NCBI GenBank assembly: GCA_022828595.1
Contig: JAKGHH010000003.1
Span: forward strand, 11,346,934-11,410,933
Direction of reading: 5' to 3'
Origin: Nelumbo lutea
Taxonomy: Eukaryota; Streptophyta; Magnoliopsida; Proteales; Nelumbonaceae
DNA: 64,000 bases
The translations under genes and the position numbers were made by a program. The notes under the pieces are model-generated. The model did not search any database. It saw only the letters and a list, made by a program, of their open reading frames with translations, and had not been told where the DNA came from. Positions 1-11,461 of the stretch are shown here, piece after piece (position 1 is the stretch's first letter; each line of letters begins with the position of its first letter).

Positions 1-2162
1 ATAAAAAATGGGTACAAATGCTTTGATCCAGTTACAAAGAAATTTTTTGAGAGTATGGATGTACACTTTGTTGAGGACCAACCTTTCTTTCTAAAAAATT
101 CTCTTTAAGGGGAGAACATAAGTAAGGAAGATAATTTTTGGGAAACTTTACCTATTCTAGAAGAATTTATACCTTTGATTAATTCTGATAAGCAAGGTTT
201 GGAAACAATTGTTGAAAGAATGGAACCTAGTGATGGTACTCTTAATCCAAATTTGCCAGATACTACGTTATCAGAGACAGGGGGAGAAGTACTTCAAACG
301 GATCACAATCCTCATCTTGAGCTTCAGTTTTATACCAGGAAGAAGTTTCACAAAAGTACTACTGTTCCAGTTGTTCCTACAGCAGAAGTCCAATCCAATT
401 TTCCGAGTGAAGATCCTACAACTCAGAGTAATCCTTCTTCTACCCCTATTCCGTCTTTATCTAATGATTTGCCTAATCTGTCTTCTTCAGATCTTGACAT
501 TCCAATTGCATTAAGAAAAGGTACCCGAACTTGCACAAAACATCCTATTGCAAAATACTTGTCATATGAGAAATTATCACATACTCATAAAGCATTTGTG
601 TCTAGGATTTCTAATCTGTATGTGCCAAGAACTGTTCAGGAAGCATTAGATGATCCGAAATGGAGGTTAGCTGTGATGGAAGAGATGAATGCTCTTAGAA
701 AGAGTAATACATGGAGTATTACTGATCTACCCCATGACAAGAAGACAGTCGGGTGCAAATGGGTGTTTACAGTAAAGTGCAAGGCTGATGGAAGTGTGGA
801 GAGATACAAAGCAAGACTCGTAGCAAAAGGATTTACCCAAACTCATGGTATAGACTACCAAGAGACTTTTGCTCCTGTTGCTAAAATTAACTCTATCAGA
901 ATACTTCTTTCCTTTGCAGTTAATTTTAACTGGTCGCTTCGTCAGTTCGATGTCAAGAATGCATTCTTGAATGGAGACCTAAAGGAAGAAGTATATATGG
1001 ACCTACCACCAGGTTTTGAAGAAAGTCTTGGAAGAGGCAAAGTTTGCAGGTTAAAAAAATCCCTATATGGGCTAAAGCAATCACCAAGAGCTTGGTTTGA
1101 ACGATTTGGGAATGCAATAAGGCGGCACGGCTTCTCACAAAGTCAAGCTGATCATACTTTATTTTTCAAGCACTCCATCGAAGGTAAAATAGCTATTTTG
1201 ATAGTTATGTAGACGATATTATCATGATTGGGGATGATTTGTTTGAAATCAACAAGTTGAAGAATAAGCTTGAGGCTGAATTTGACATTAAAGACCTGGA
1301 AAAACTTAAATATTTTCTTGGAATGGAGTTTGCAAGGTCCAAGGAGGGAATCTTTATCAACCAACGCAAACACATTATTGATTTGCTTAAGGAGACAGGG
1401 ATGACAGGTTGTAAAGCCGTAGAAACTCCAATGGACCCAAATATGAAGTTAAAAGCAGTAACAGTAAATGAGGTGGTTGATCGAGAACATTATCAAAGAT
1501 TAGTTGGAAGACTAATCTATTTGTCGCACACAAGACCTGACATAGCCTTTGCAGTAAGTGTAGTAAGTCAGTTTATGCATTCACCTGGACCTACTCACTT
1601 TGAAGCTGTGTTCAGGATTTTGAGATATCTGAAAGGAACTCCAGGGAAAAGACTCTTGTTCAGAAATAGGGGTCATCTCCAAGTCGAAGCCTACACAGAT
1701 GCAGATTGGGCAGGTGATATAAATGATAGAAGGTCTACTTCAGGTTACTACACTTTGGTAGGAGGGAATTTGGTCGCTTGGAGAAGCAAAAAACAGAGTG
1801 TTGTAGCAAGGAGTAGTGCAGAGGCAGAATTCCGCTCTGTTGCACATGGCTTTTGTGAAGTGTTATGGATCAAAAGGCTCCTAGAAGAATTGAAGGTTCC
1901 TACACCAACACCTATTAAAGTCTATTGTGATAACAAGGCAGCTATTTCCATAGCTCATAATCCAGTTCTACATGATAGAACAAAGCATGTAGAAGTGGAT
2001 AAACATTTCATCAAGGAGAAGATAGATAGTGGTGTGATATGCATGTCCTACATACCCACCACGAGCCAAGTAGCAGACATTCTCACCAAAGGGCTTCCTA
2101 GGGCACAGTATGAGAACTTAGTTAGCAAGCTTGCCATGAGTGATATATTCATGTCAGCTTGA
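1..2162 (+). pseudogene. Ty1/copia pol remnant: integrase C-end, reverse transcriptase, RNase H
   Basis: Decayed 3' half of a copia polyprotein that enters from the left edge. Bases 4-105 read as the end of integrase (GYKCFDPVTKKFF), then TAA at 106-108 replaces what is normally a sense codon. Reverse transcriptase follows (WVFTVKCKADGS, FDVKNAFLNGDL with the catalytic Asp, KSLYGLKQSPRAWF). Near 1203-1212 one T is missing in what should be the YVDD box, so the frame moves and continues to 2162. That second frame holds RNase H ([26 protein letters not shown]) and the usual copia ending [12 protein letters not shown]. With one nonsense codon and one frameshift in the catalytic box it cannot be active. 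A polypurine tract and LTR start follow directly. It probably lies in an upstream intron of the AP-1 gamma gene. Confidence 0.93.
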
Positions 2163-2400
2163 GGGGGAGTGTTGGAAGATTTCTGTAATTATGTATTATA
2201 TTTGATTTTGTGCTATTTTAAGTAGTTGAGAGATTTGTGAGCTGTACAAATTTTTTAGGAATCAGCTTTATCTTCCCTTTAATTAGGGAGATTTGTTACC
2301 TAGTTTGTTTCCTAGAGAGAGCTATAAATTTCGATGTACAGAAGCATAATGAGATATCCCATTCTTCATATCTTTCTGTCTCTTCTTTACTCTCTTTGGA
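2161..2400 (+). repeat. Polypurine tract and truncated 3' LTR of the first copia element
   Basis: GAGGGGGAG at 2161-2169 is a typical plus-strand priming polypurine tract. The LTR begins with TGTTGGAAG at 2170, the usual TG start. It is followed by LTR-like AT-rich DNA, then by LINE coding sequence from about 2400, with no clear LTR end (CA) before it. The LTR therefore looks cut by or fused to the LINE. Its 5' partner lies outside the window. Confidence 0.75.
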
Positions 2401-3410
2401 AGAAAGTATGGAAATCTACCCTCTGGTTCAAAGTGGTTTGTCCCTTAAGTTGGGTTCAGGTCTTCGTTTGAAATTTTGGAAAGGCAACTGGTGTAACAAT
2501 AGGTCCCTTGAAGAGCTGTTCCCTCACCTGTTTCAACTCGCAGAGAATCAGGATGTAATGGTGGCAGATTGTTGTGACTGATGGGGAATAGTCTTGCATG
2601 GAGCCCTAAGTTCAGAAGACCTTTCCAAGATTGGGAAGTGGACCAAGTGGTGAACCTGTTGGACTTGCTTACTAGTCAAGTTCTGAACCCATTGGAAGAA
2701 GATTCATGAATTTGAAGTGGAATGCTGATGGACTATTCACTGTAAGCTCTTTTGCCAAAAAATTAGCTAGTGGAGGACTGGATAACTTTCCTGCTACTAG
2801 AATCTGGACTCAGATTCCTCCTCTCAAAGTGAATGCGCTGCTGTGGGTTGTGGTATTGGATAAAAATCTAACTAAACAGAATATGACAAAAAGAGGAATT
2901 CTGATTCAAAACATGTTGTGTGAGCTGTGTGGGCAAGTAGAGGAGGACAACAATCACCTCTTCATCCATTGCCCTTTCGCAGCTGGAATTTGGAACCATT
3001 TTCTCTCTTCGGAAGGCATTTCCTGGGTCATGCCAAAACAGGTTTCAGATCTGCTAAGGAGTTGGGATTTGTTAGGTCTTTCTAAGCTGGCTAGAAGTGT
3101 GTGGTGGGCTATCCCTGCAGCTGTTATCAGTTCAATATGGGCAGAGAGAAACAGAAGAATCTTTCAGAATAAGAAAAAAGAGGTGGGCTGTCTTGTGTCT
3201 GGTGCAGTGGGAAAGCTAGTGTCTTGGTCTGCAGGTGTGAAAAGCATCCAGCCTAGGGTCTTGGGGTCTCAGTTAAGATCTGTAAGTTTATTTGAGTTGT
3301 AATGTAAGCTGAGAGGCTGTTCTCAGTCTTTGCTCCCTTCTGGGAGGTCCTTTGTATGGTTCTGATTTCTATTAGTAAATTTACCTTACCTTTTTCAAAA
3401 AAAAATAATA
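2400..3410 (+). mobile_element. 5'-truncated LINE (non-LTR retrotransposon) tail
   Basis: Reads as the C-terminal end of a plant L1-type ORF2. Bases 2400-2581 give SGLSLKLGSGLRLKFWKGNW, the stretch after the reverse transcriptase. After frameshifts in 2582-2705, bases 2706-3302 give the zinc-binding RVT domain (W-x-PPLKVNALLW, CELCG-x8-HLFIHCPFAAGIWN) and a C-end with SSIWAERNRR. The 3' UTR ends in an A-rich tail at about 3398-3410. Truncation at the 5' end plus an A-tail is the normal result of incomplete target-primed reverse transcription. At least two frameshifts make it inactive. The target duplication could not be identified. Confidence 0.85.
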
Positions 3411-4187
3411 AATATTTTCATAGGTTAATTTTTACAATGTTTACCATCTCTTTATGTAATTTCTGATATTTCCAACATATTTCACCATTTTTAAGTGGTG
3501 AGCATTTCAACTGAAATAGACATCTTAAATCTTGCTTAGAATGTTTTCTTGGTGTCATCCAATGGGCCCTAACAATGGGGATTTTCTGTATCCAGAGGAT
3601 GTTTTTAAGGCTAGATTTAAGGTTCTCACAAAGAATCCTAAAGTTTCAAGTTTTGATGGAAATATCGAATATGTGAATCTCATGAAAGATGTCATTGTGG
3701 GGAATCGAGAGTTGAAGTAGCGCTACATAGACAATTTCTCAGGCTTGTTAGTAACAGGAAATTAATGCAGAAAAACATTTTGCCAAGTTACATTGGAATA
3801 TGGCAAATAATATCCCATAATATATTGAATGAACTCTGCACAATATTTCTGTCCTTGTAAATATTTGCTTACCAATGCTATTTTCAAATTATTAATTGAT
3901 TTGTTGCTTTTTAATTGGTTGTTGATAGTGTTATTTGGATATGCCCAACTGCCATGTAAGTTGCAGTACTAGCTTCAGTGCCTTTCTATTTCTTTCTGCA
4001 CTTAATGTGGGCAATTTAAGAATTGAGAACTTGTCCAGGTTGTCCTCTTAGAAATGTCTAGGTACAATTGGCACTTGGTCAAGTGATTGATGATTTACTA
4101 TTTATGAAAATAATTCTACTTGTCTACTAGTTTTCTTTCATATTTACTGCAAAATACCATCTTGACATTCAATTTCTCGATCCACAG
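3411..4187. other. Intron sequence with one unrecognised 62-codon ORF (3532-3720)
   Basis: AT-rich sequence before the AP-1 gamma exon. The plus-strand ORF 3532-3720 encodes a 62-residue peptide containing GDFLYPEDVFKARFKVL. Its composition looks protein-like but I do not recognise it, and no splice sites link it convincingly to the adaptin exon. It could be a gene fragment or chance. The end of this interval, 4166-4187, is pyrimidine-rich and ends in CACAG, the acceptor for the exon at 4188. Confidence 0.4.
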
Positions 4188-4292
4188 TTTGTCCAACTGC
4201 ACTTAGATCCAACCAGCAGTAATACCCTACCTGCGAGTGGTAGTGAGTCGGTGACACAAAGTTTGCGTGTGACCAACAGTCAACATGGACAG
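4188..4292 (+). CDS. AP1G: AP-1 complex gamma-adaptin, penultimate coding exon (ear domain)
   Basis: A 105-bp exon encoding 35 residues in phase 0, bounded by CACAG before 4188 and GT at 4293. The peptide starts FVQLHLDP and contains SSNTLPASGS, VTQSLRV and TNSQHG, the signature of the C-terminal appendage (ear) of the large gamma subunit of the AP-1 clathrin adaptor. AP-1 gamma acts on trans-Golgi and early endosome membranes; its ear recruits accessory proteins. The match is family knowledge combined with a precise fit to splice sites and to the last exon at 11785. Upstream exons (trunk, hinge, first half of the ear) are not in this window or not recognisable, so the gene enters from the left. 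Confidence 0.88.
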
Positions 4293-4910
4293 GTATTATA
4301 TGCTTGGCTCTTTTGGAACTGCTTTATCTTAGAGTCAAGTAGCTTATATCTTTCTCCACATATTCAAGAGAGAAATAAATATTAGATAACCTTCCTATAA
4401 ATCAGGCTCATTGTGTTCCTTCTCCTTCTAGGTATATTTTGGTCTTTCCTTTATTGGCATGGTTCCATTTGACGGTGAAACTCTAAACTATATTGCTGAT
4501 CTTCTGTGGTATCTAATAATCTTATGTAAAGAGATGGATGGACTGCTAATCCTTTAAAAATAGTAACTGTACCAATTCTAGGGATCTTCCCCTCCTTCAA
4601 AAAAAAAAAAAACTATTTACCATTTCAAATTTTAGAGGGTTAAACATGTACTTAAGAGAACAAGGTTGCTTAGGCACTTGCTAGTTAAACAGAAAGGTTT
4701 TCTGGTTCTTAGGATATTTGATCCCTCTGATGAGCGTATGATTAAGTTTCTATAAGGGCTATAATGAACAACATAAGTAGAATTCTAAACTTTCAATTCA
4801 AGGGCAAAAAGGTATCTAGCTAATAACATCCGGGAACTGCATATTCTCTTTTACATAAGTGGAACTTAATGTTGTCTTGGATAACAAAATATCCAAGAAT
4901 AGAGTTGTAG

Positions 4911-5014
4911 CAAGGTGCATCAGGCGTGCACCTTTTGAAAGGGCTGTGCCTAGGACCTAGGCGAGGCGCATACCCTGAAATGCGCCTCGCCTGAGGTGCG
5001 CCTTTTAAATCACT
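4911..5014. mobile_element. 104-bp hairpin MITE with 9-bp target duplication
   Basis: GAGTTGTAG at 4902-4910 is repeated exactly at 5015-5023, flanking 104 bp. A 9-bp duplication is the mark of Mutator-like elements. Inside, AGGCGAGGCGCAT pairs perfectly with ATGCGCCTCGCCT across a short loop, and the ends are GC-rich against an AT-rich intron. It has no coding capacity. Confidence 0.8.
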
Positions 5015-5275
5015 GAGTTGTAGGCAATGGGCTTCAACAGAAATATCAGCTCATCTTAATGGCTTTCTGTTTTCTATTTATTTATTTATTTATTTTTTGG
5101 TGGGGGTGGAGAGGTTAAAATATATGTTTAACTCTGGTGTGGTGATATGACATGTCCCTGGTTGCCAGTCAAATACTTTTACTTTTGATCGCTGTACATG
5201 GATCAAATGAGTCGCATTTGTATATTTTCATATTACAGCTCATTTAACAAGAAGAAGAACATACTTTCGTCCTAT

Positions 5276-5610
5276 TGTTAAGTTTGAAGTTGCAATGGGC
5301 TGAAGTGTATGCCCAGTTGTTTATGGGCTGGGCCGAGTGCCTTTTAGTCTTTTATTAGTGACTTTTTATTCTTTTTGGGTTTATGGGCCTGGTTTAGGTG
5401 TTTTAATTTTAAGTTGTTCTTAAAGTTATTTGGGACCACACACTGTTAAGGTGGCAGGGGTATGTTGGTCCTTTCATTGTAATTTCTAATCAGTATATAA
5501 GTGTTCTACTAGGACATCTGGAGAAATTTTTTTGGCCTCCCTATAAATTATCCCTTCTCTCCTTCATTCTCTTCTTCTTTCTTGAGGTTGTTCTCATGCA
5601 GTTATAGGAT
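5276..5610 (+). repeat. 5' LTR of the intronic copia element
   Basis: Begins TGTTAAGTTTG after CCTAT. It matches 10295-10630 along most of its length, including CAGTATATAA, a likely TATA region, near 5491. The end is set only approximately because the 3' portions have diverged, and no primer-binding site is clear just after it. Confidence 0.75.
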
Positions 5611-6767
5611 TGGTCAACTGCATGTGAGGATAGAAGGGGCTGATCACCAGTTTTTTGTTGCCTGATTCTTGGAGTTTTTTAGGGAGTTTTGTTTCCCAAG
5701 CTTTGGTCTTGGATTTCATCCTAGAAAGAGTAAGAATCAGTGAATATAAATGGATCAATCCTATTTTTTCTTCTCTTAGAAGGGATTGATCATACCTGCT
5801 CAGTTGGAAAATTTTCGTTGGTATTCTCATTGAGATCGACTAAGCAGAAGGGTGTTTTGGACTGTTTTGGGAAGTCAAATTTCTTTTTTCAGGTATTTTG
5901 GTAAAGGCTCTAGGACTGGTTCTTGAGTTTTCATCTTGGGAAGTTAAAATAAATTGCTTAAGGCTTTCTAGTGTGTCTGAAAAACATGGATGTTCCTTGG
6001 GATGATTAAAAGGCAGGTAGTGACAGTGTGAGCTTAATGGGAAGTGTAGTTGATCTCTAGAATAGCACTACCATCACTACTGTGGGATTGGATTGATCAA
6101 ATTATTTACAATCGGCCCAATCTGTCATCTTTGAAGATTGGAGTTGGAGATTGTGGCAAACTGGGATATATTACAGGAGACAGTAAAGAACCTGATTCTA
6201 AGAATGTTTCTCATTCACAATGGGTTTAGGAGAATTTTAGGGTGATGCTGTGGTTGCTTAATTCAAGCCGCACTCCGTAAGAATTACATGTTCCTGAATA
6301 CAACCAATGAGATCTGGGATAAAGTCTTTGCCACTTCTTTACATTCTCTGTTTCCTTAGTTGTTTAAGTTGGTCCAAGTGTAAAGTTTGGTGTGTGATAC
6401 CTATCAGTTGGAAAAACATTGTAGTTCTTATCCTAGTGATAAAAGAAACAAGTGAAGTCATTGAGATTTTGGCTACATAAGCATGGTGGTATGTTACAGT
6501 CCTAATAGGTTAAGTGGTTTGGCTTGATGCATTCCAACAGCCTTATTTGCAGTTCTAATAGGTTACAGTTCTAATAGGTTAAGTCCTACATAAGTCATTG
6601 AGATTAACTGCCATTTACTTGATTAATAGAATGCCATGTCGGGTTTTGTGATTCAAAACTCCATTCAGCCTTATTTGCCCAAATGATGACATGTTTCATG
6701 TTCCCTTGAGAGTGTCTGGGTGTATATGCATGTTCATATTCTTGGACCTCATAAAACCAAGCATAGT

Positions 6768-7180
6768 TTTCAAGGCGCCAAGGTGAACCTAGGTGATAGG
6801 GGAGCACTTAGTCACCTAGTCACCTAGGTGCCCACCTAAGCATCGCGTAATGTCTCAAAATACAGGACAACAAGGGGATCGGCCCCTATTTTTGTCATAC
6901 AAACAGAAGCAAAATAAGGGTCAGAGCCCCTATTCTTGTCTTGGAAAAAAGAAAGCACGAAAGAAACTTCTCAGAGTGATGGAGAAGAAGGGGCGGGGCC
7001 GCTGTTTTAGTTCCAGAAAGAAAGCCCTTGTTTTCTGTTCCAAGAGCCTCTGTTTTTCTTCCAAAAAAAAAAAAAAAAGAAATAGAAGGGGTGGAGCCCA
7101 AAGAAGATGAAGAAGAAGGAGCCCTTGTTTTTTGCTCTAGTATGCCCCTATTTTTTGTTCTAGGAGGAGGAGGAGGAGAA
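6768..7180. mobile_element. Fragment of a GC-ended inverted-repeat element nested in the copia element
   Basis: Starts CATAGTTTTCAAGGCGCC, the same end sequence as the element at 13132-14027. Its body repeats GGGGC/GCCCCTATTTTTGT-type blocks about four times, also as in that element. The matching opposite end was not found, so this looks truncated. It interrupts the gag-to-integrase part of the copia element. Confidence 0.6.
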
Positions 7181-7863
7181 AATGAATAACATACCTTGTG
7201 TGATTTGTTTATTTTCCTTGATTCCTCAAATACATAAAACTTCTGTCACTCAAACCCTCACAAGAATATCTATCAAACTCACTTATGTCTTCGAATATCT
7301 AACATAACCCTAACACTAAGAGGTGCGTGTTCCTTGGGTATGCACAACATTAGAAGAGATATTTGTTATGACTCCAACACTAGTGATCACTTTGTTCCCA
7401 TTGGTGCAACTTTTTCAGAGTCCACTCTATATTTCTCTCGTGTCTCCACTCGGAGGAGTGTCATAGGGATGGTGATGTGATGATTGGGATTTCAAATATT
7501 CCTCTTCCTCTTCCTATTTGTATTTCTAATGATGAAGCTGGGCAGCAATTATAGATGTCCAAGCATTGGTGGTGTATGACGGTTGGTCCAATTTTCAAGA
7601 ACAATCTCAACCACTTTCCATTGCCTCTAGAGACCTAGACACTAGTGGTATGTTCCTAGCTTACCACTTGATGATGTTGCTTTAGTTGATCCCACTGAAA
7701 CTGTCGTTTATGATTCCATTACTACCGGACGTCCTCTCCCTATTATTAATGATTTAGATCTGCCAATTGCTCTTCACTAGGACAAGCGCCGTACATCCAC
7801 TGCTCATTCTATCTCTCAATATTTGTCTTACCATTTTCTTTTTCCCAAGCAAGGTTCACAAGT

Positions 7864-8765
7864 TAGATGTCGATAGACATTTCACCATGAGGAAAAAGAA
7901 AAATGTCGGGGATATATCGCTAATTTCGCTAAGATATTTGGAAATTTAAAAAAAAATGAAAATAAATATACATTTACCTTTTCTCACATTTATAATTTTT
8001 TTTGGCAAAAACTTATAAAAGGGTTTAAATATTTAATTATAAATTTATAGGATCTTATTTATAATTAACTAGAATAAAGGACTTATTAGAAAATAAAGCA
8101 CTTAGTAATAATTAACTAGGAATTTATAATCAATAAAAATTAATGAAGGGTTTAAATGTAGTTACATAGGGACTGTTTAGAAATTAGACAAGGACTCAAC
8201 CGTTTAATTTAAAAGAATACAAAGAATTTTTTTTTTCAATTTACAAATTAAAAACTTAAATCTTAAGTTATAAATGCAAAGAATCAATGAGAAGGGGGAA
8301 AACTTCAGTTTCTCTTCTCTCCTCTCTTCTCCGAACTGCGAGTGAACTAGGAGCCTACAATGGACAGAAGTATTTTGGTTTTTGAATGTAAAAAATAGCA
8401 AGTTACATACCTGAAGCTTGAAGGGAGTTAAAGCTCACATACTTGGTCTTCCAAAGCTCAAGCCTTTTGGGTTTTACAGCTGATGGATGGGATTAGTTAC
8501 TCAAGGATTCAATTTCTATGATTCACACTCTTTCTCCCATATATTTGTAGCTTTAAAATGAGGAAAAAGGTATCAAGACAAAAAAATCTATTATTAAATC
8601 TCTCGAGTCTTGATCGATAGCTAAGTTTGCAAACTCTACAATCTGCAATACTCTCTTTCCTTCTATATTTTTCTCTTTAATCTGCATTTTTTGTTCTTTT
8701 TAACAAAAAAGATATATATTTTAGGTGTTTCGGCAATATTACAAACCTTGCTCCTTAGTACAGGT
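7864..8765. mobile_element. Unclassified insertion of about 0.9 kb in the copia pol
   Basis: Copia-like reading (LPIAL, then SISQYLSY) stops near 7860 and resumes near 8773 (SISIP, then RT). The intervening 0.9 kb is AT-rich and unrelated to copia. CAAGGTT near its left end resembles AACCTTG near its right end, suggesting inverted termini, but I could not find a target duplication. Boundaries are approximate. Confidence 0.5.
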
Positions 8766-8772
8766 TTTTCTC

Positions 8773-10286
8773 ACATCTATTTCTTCTATTTCTATTCCAG
8801 AAATGTCTAGAAAGCACTTTCAAAACCTGAGTGGAGGGATGTGATGTAGGTGAAGATGGATGCCTTGTGAAAAAAACCAAACTAGGGAGACTGTAGACTT
8901 GCTAGAAGGGGAGACTCCTATGGGATGCAAGTGGGTGTTTCAAAGGTACAAGGCAAGGTTGGTAACAAAGGGATATTCCCAGGTGTATGGAGTGGAATAC
9001 TTAGAGACATTCTCTCTGGTAACAAAGATGAATTCCATCAGACTTCAAGTGTTCAACTTTCATTATTAGTCTCATTACACTTGCCATTGTTCCAACTTGA
9101 TGTAAAGAACGCTTTTTTGAATGATGACTTGCAAGAAGTTTACATGACTCTCCCACTTAGTTTCTATGTTAATGGCAAAGGTAGCAAGGTATTTAGGCTG
9201 AAGAAATCTTTATATGGGTTGAAGCAATTGCCAATGACGTTATTTGATAGGTTCAAGACTTCAAGGGTGCAATTGCTAAAATTTGGCTACTCATAGTCAT
9301 AGTCTGACCATACACTCTTCATTAGGAGAAAGGGTGATTTATTAATTGCTTTGATTGCATATGTTGATGTGATTGTGGTGATATGATGTAACCAAGATTA
9401 CTGGAGTTCTTGTATAAGGAATTTGAAATGAAATATTTGGAAAGTTTGTGCTACTTTCTAGGAATTGAGGTGGCTGGGTCAACCCATGGCATCTTTGTCT
9501 TCCAATGGAAATATGTTTTAGATTTATTGAAGAAGACAAGAAAATTGAGGGTGAAACTTGCTGACACTCCTATTGAATAGAATCATAGGATTTTGGATAC
9601 GAAAGGTGATGCCCTGGAGGATATTGCCGGTTTATCAAAGACTAGTTGGCAAGCTGTTATATCTGACCAGGACAGATATATCTTATGCAGTTAGTGTGTT
9701 TAGTACATGCATGCTCCTAAGACCGCCCATTTGGTATCTGTAGGGTGGATTTTAGCTTATCTCAAGAAGCATCTTGGCAGGAGAATCTTGTACTAAAATC
9801 ATGGGAATATGAAGGTGGAAGCATATACTAATGTAGATTGGTCTGGTTCATTAGATTATAGGAGGTTAACTTCTGGTTTCTGTACCTTTGTTGGTGGGAA
9901 CATTGTGTCTTGGAAAAGTAAGCAGCAGTTAGTGCTGGCATTTTTTAGTACTGAAGCAAAATATGGAGCCATGGCTTATAGTGTTTTTGGGTACTCTGGC
10001 TAAGGTCATTGCTTGGAGAAAGTATTGGGTATGGAAGAGCCATTGAGACTTTATCGTGATAATCAGGATGCCACCAGTATAGTTCATAATCTGGTGCAAC
10101 ATGATCAGACTAAGCATATAGAAGTGGATAGACACTTTATAGAGAGGATTCCATCTAGTGAAGTGTGTCTTCCTTACATTTCTTCTCACTTACAGCTTGC
10201 TGACATATTTATAAAGGGAGTTGCAAGAACTAAATTGGAGAATGATATTGGCAAACTGGGTATGATTAACATCTACACCCAACTTG
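8773..10286 (+). pseudogene. Copia reverse transcriptase/RNase H remnant
   Basis: Fragments in several frames: GCKWVFQRYKARLVTKGYSQ near 8920, the catalytic LDVKNAFLNDDL near 9100, FRLKKSLYGLKQ near 9195, then RNase H pieces VEAYTNVDWSGS near 9812, STEAKYGAMA near 9948, LYRDNQDATSI near 10050 and TKHIEVDRHFIER near 10110. Small deletions, stops and frameshifts separate them. Homologous to the pol at 1-2162 but clearly older. Confidence 0.88.
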
Positions 10287-10294
10287 AGGGGGAG

Positions 10295-10630
10295 TGTTGA
10301 GTTTGCAGATGTAATGGGCTGAAGTGTATGGCCAGCTTGTTTATGGGCGGGCCTATTGTCTTCTAGTCTTTTATTAGTGTCCTTTTATCTTTTTGATTTA
10401 ACGGGCATGCTTTAGGTGTTTTAATTTTAAGTTGTTCTTAAAGTTATTTGGGACCATACCACTGTTAGGGCAGCAGGGGTACATTGGTCTTTTCATTGTA
10501 ATTTCTAATCAGTATATAAATGTTCTACCAAGGCAGCTGGAGAGTTTTTTTTTTTTTTTGCCTCCCTATCAATTTTCTCTCCTTTCCTTCATTATCTTCT
10601 CTCTTTTTCTTGCTATTTTAAGGCTTCTCT
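10295..10630 (+). repeat. 3' LTR of the intronic copia element
   Basis: TGTTGAGTTTG directly follows the polypurine tract. The body parallels the 5' LTR through the CAGTATATAA box and a T-rich run. The right end is uncertain. Confidence 0.75.
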
Positions 10631-11069
10631 TTTTTTCTGTTTTACTGTTGTTGGGTGAGATTTACAGCTTACAAATCCTTTGGTAAATGCTATTATTAAT
10701 AGGAGTTTATATGGCTTTTCGTTGTTAGTACCCAAGTCAAAGCACATTTAAAGCAAAAACATTTTTTTTGGGGGGTCAAGAACTAGAGAAACAATGTTGA
10801 AGCAATAATACGTGACAAATAAGTTTACAATTGAATGATATTTAGTGTTTGTGCTGGCAAATGCTATACTTTTTTAGCTATAGGCAATTTGACAGCTTAG
10901 GGGCTATTTGCTATAGATGAAGTGACTGAACTGAGTTATATATTGCTTTGTCTTTTAGTAGATAAAATATTTAAATGATAAAAGATTCAAGGATTTAGTA
11001 ATCAACCCAACTTCAGCTTCAGACATTAAGGAGCTCACCCTCCTTAAAAAACTTACAAAGTTACATTAA

Positions 11070-11461
11070 TGGGGCGTTCCTTTTTTGGATTTTGAGAGGG
11101 GGGAGTCTGGGATTTTGGTTCCCATTGACCAAGAATCCCATGTTTTTTTTTTCAGATTAATGTGGGGATCAGGTAAAGTTTATTTTCCTGGGTATCACTT
11201 ACCCGGGTAAGTGATACCCATCTCCTAGGTGGGTAAATAAGTTTCCCACTTGGGGGGGGAAAGTTTCCAACACTTGAATGGGACAAAAATGCCCCTTTTA
11301 ATAATGAACTTTTATGGTTAAAATGGTCATTTCCTTTTTTTACTTGGGAAATAAAAGAACATGGGTAAATACACTTGCCTGGGTAAGTGTTTCCCAGGAA
11401 AAACTTACCCAGGTAATTGCATTTACCCGGGTAAGTAACTTACCGAAAAGCGAACGGGGCC
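11070..11461. mobile_element. PIF/Harbinger-like MITE, family A copy 1
   Basis: Ends GGGGCGTTCC and GAACGGGGCC flanked by TAA on each side (11067-11069 and 11462-11464). The body carries repeated TTACCCGGGTAAGT-like segments. Related copies lie at 17489-17867, 19637-20869 and about 49700-50005, in either orientation. A 3-bp TAA target is typical of PIF/Harbinger (Tourist) MITEs. Confidence 0.75.

Larger units (their letters stand above)
5276..10620 (+). mobile_element. Decayed full-length Ty1/copia element in the AP-1 gamma intron
   Basis: Two similar LTRs bound it: 5' LTR from TGTTAAGTTTG at 5276 to about 5610, and 3' LTR from TGTTGAGTTTG at 10295 to about 10630. They share long blocks, for example around ATGGGCTGAAGTGTATG and GTTGTTCTTAAAGTTATTTG. 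Gag traces lie at about 6200-6420, an integrase/RT spacer trace at about 7370-7860, and RT/RNase H at 8773-10286. GAGGGGGAG at 10286-10294 is the polypurine tract. The LTRs differ by many substitutions and small indels, so it is old. Element orientation is the same as the gene. The exact outer 3' end and target duplication could not be set. Confidence 0.85.

Noticed and set aside
3532..3720. ORF as an exon of AP-1 gamma
   Set aside because: Peptide does not match any part of gamma-adaptin known to me; no fitting donor or acceptor.
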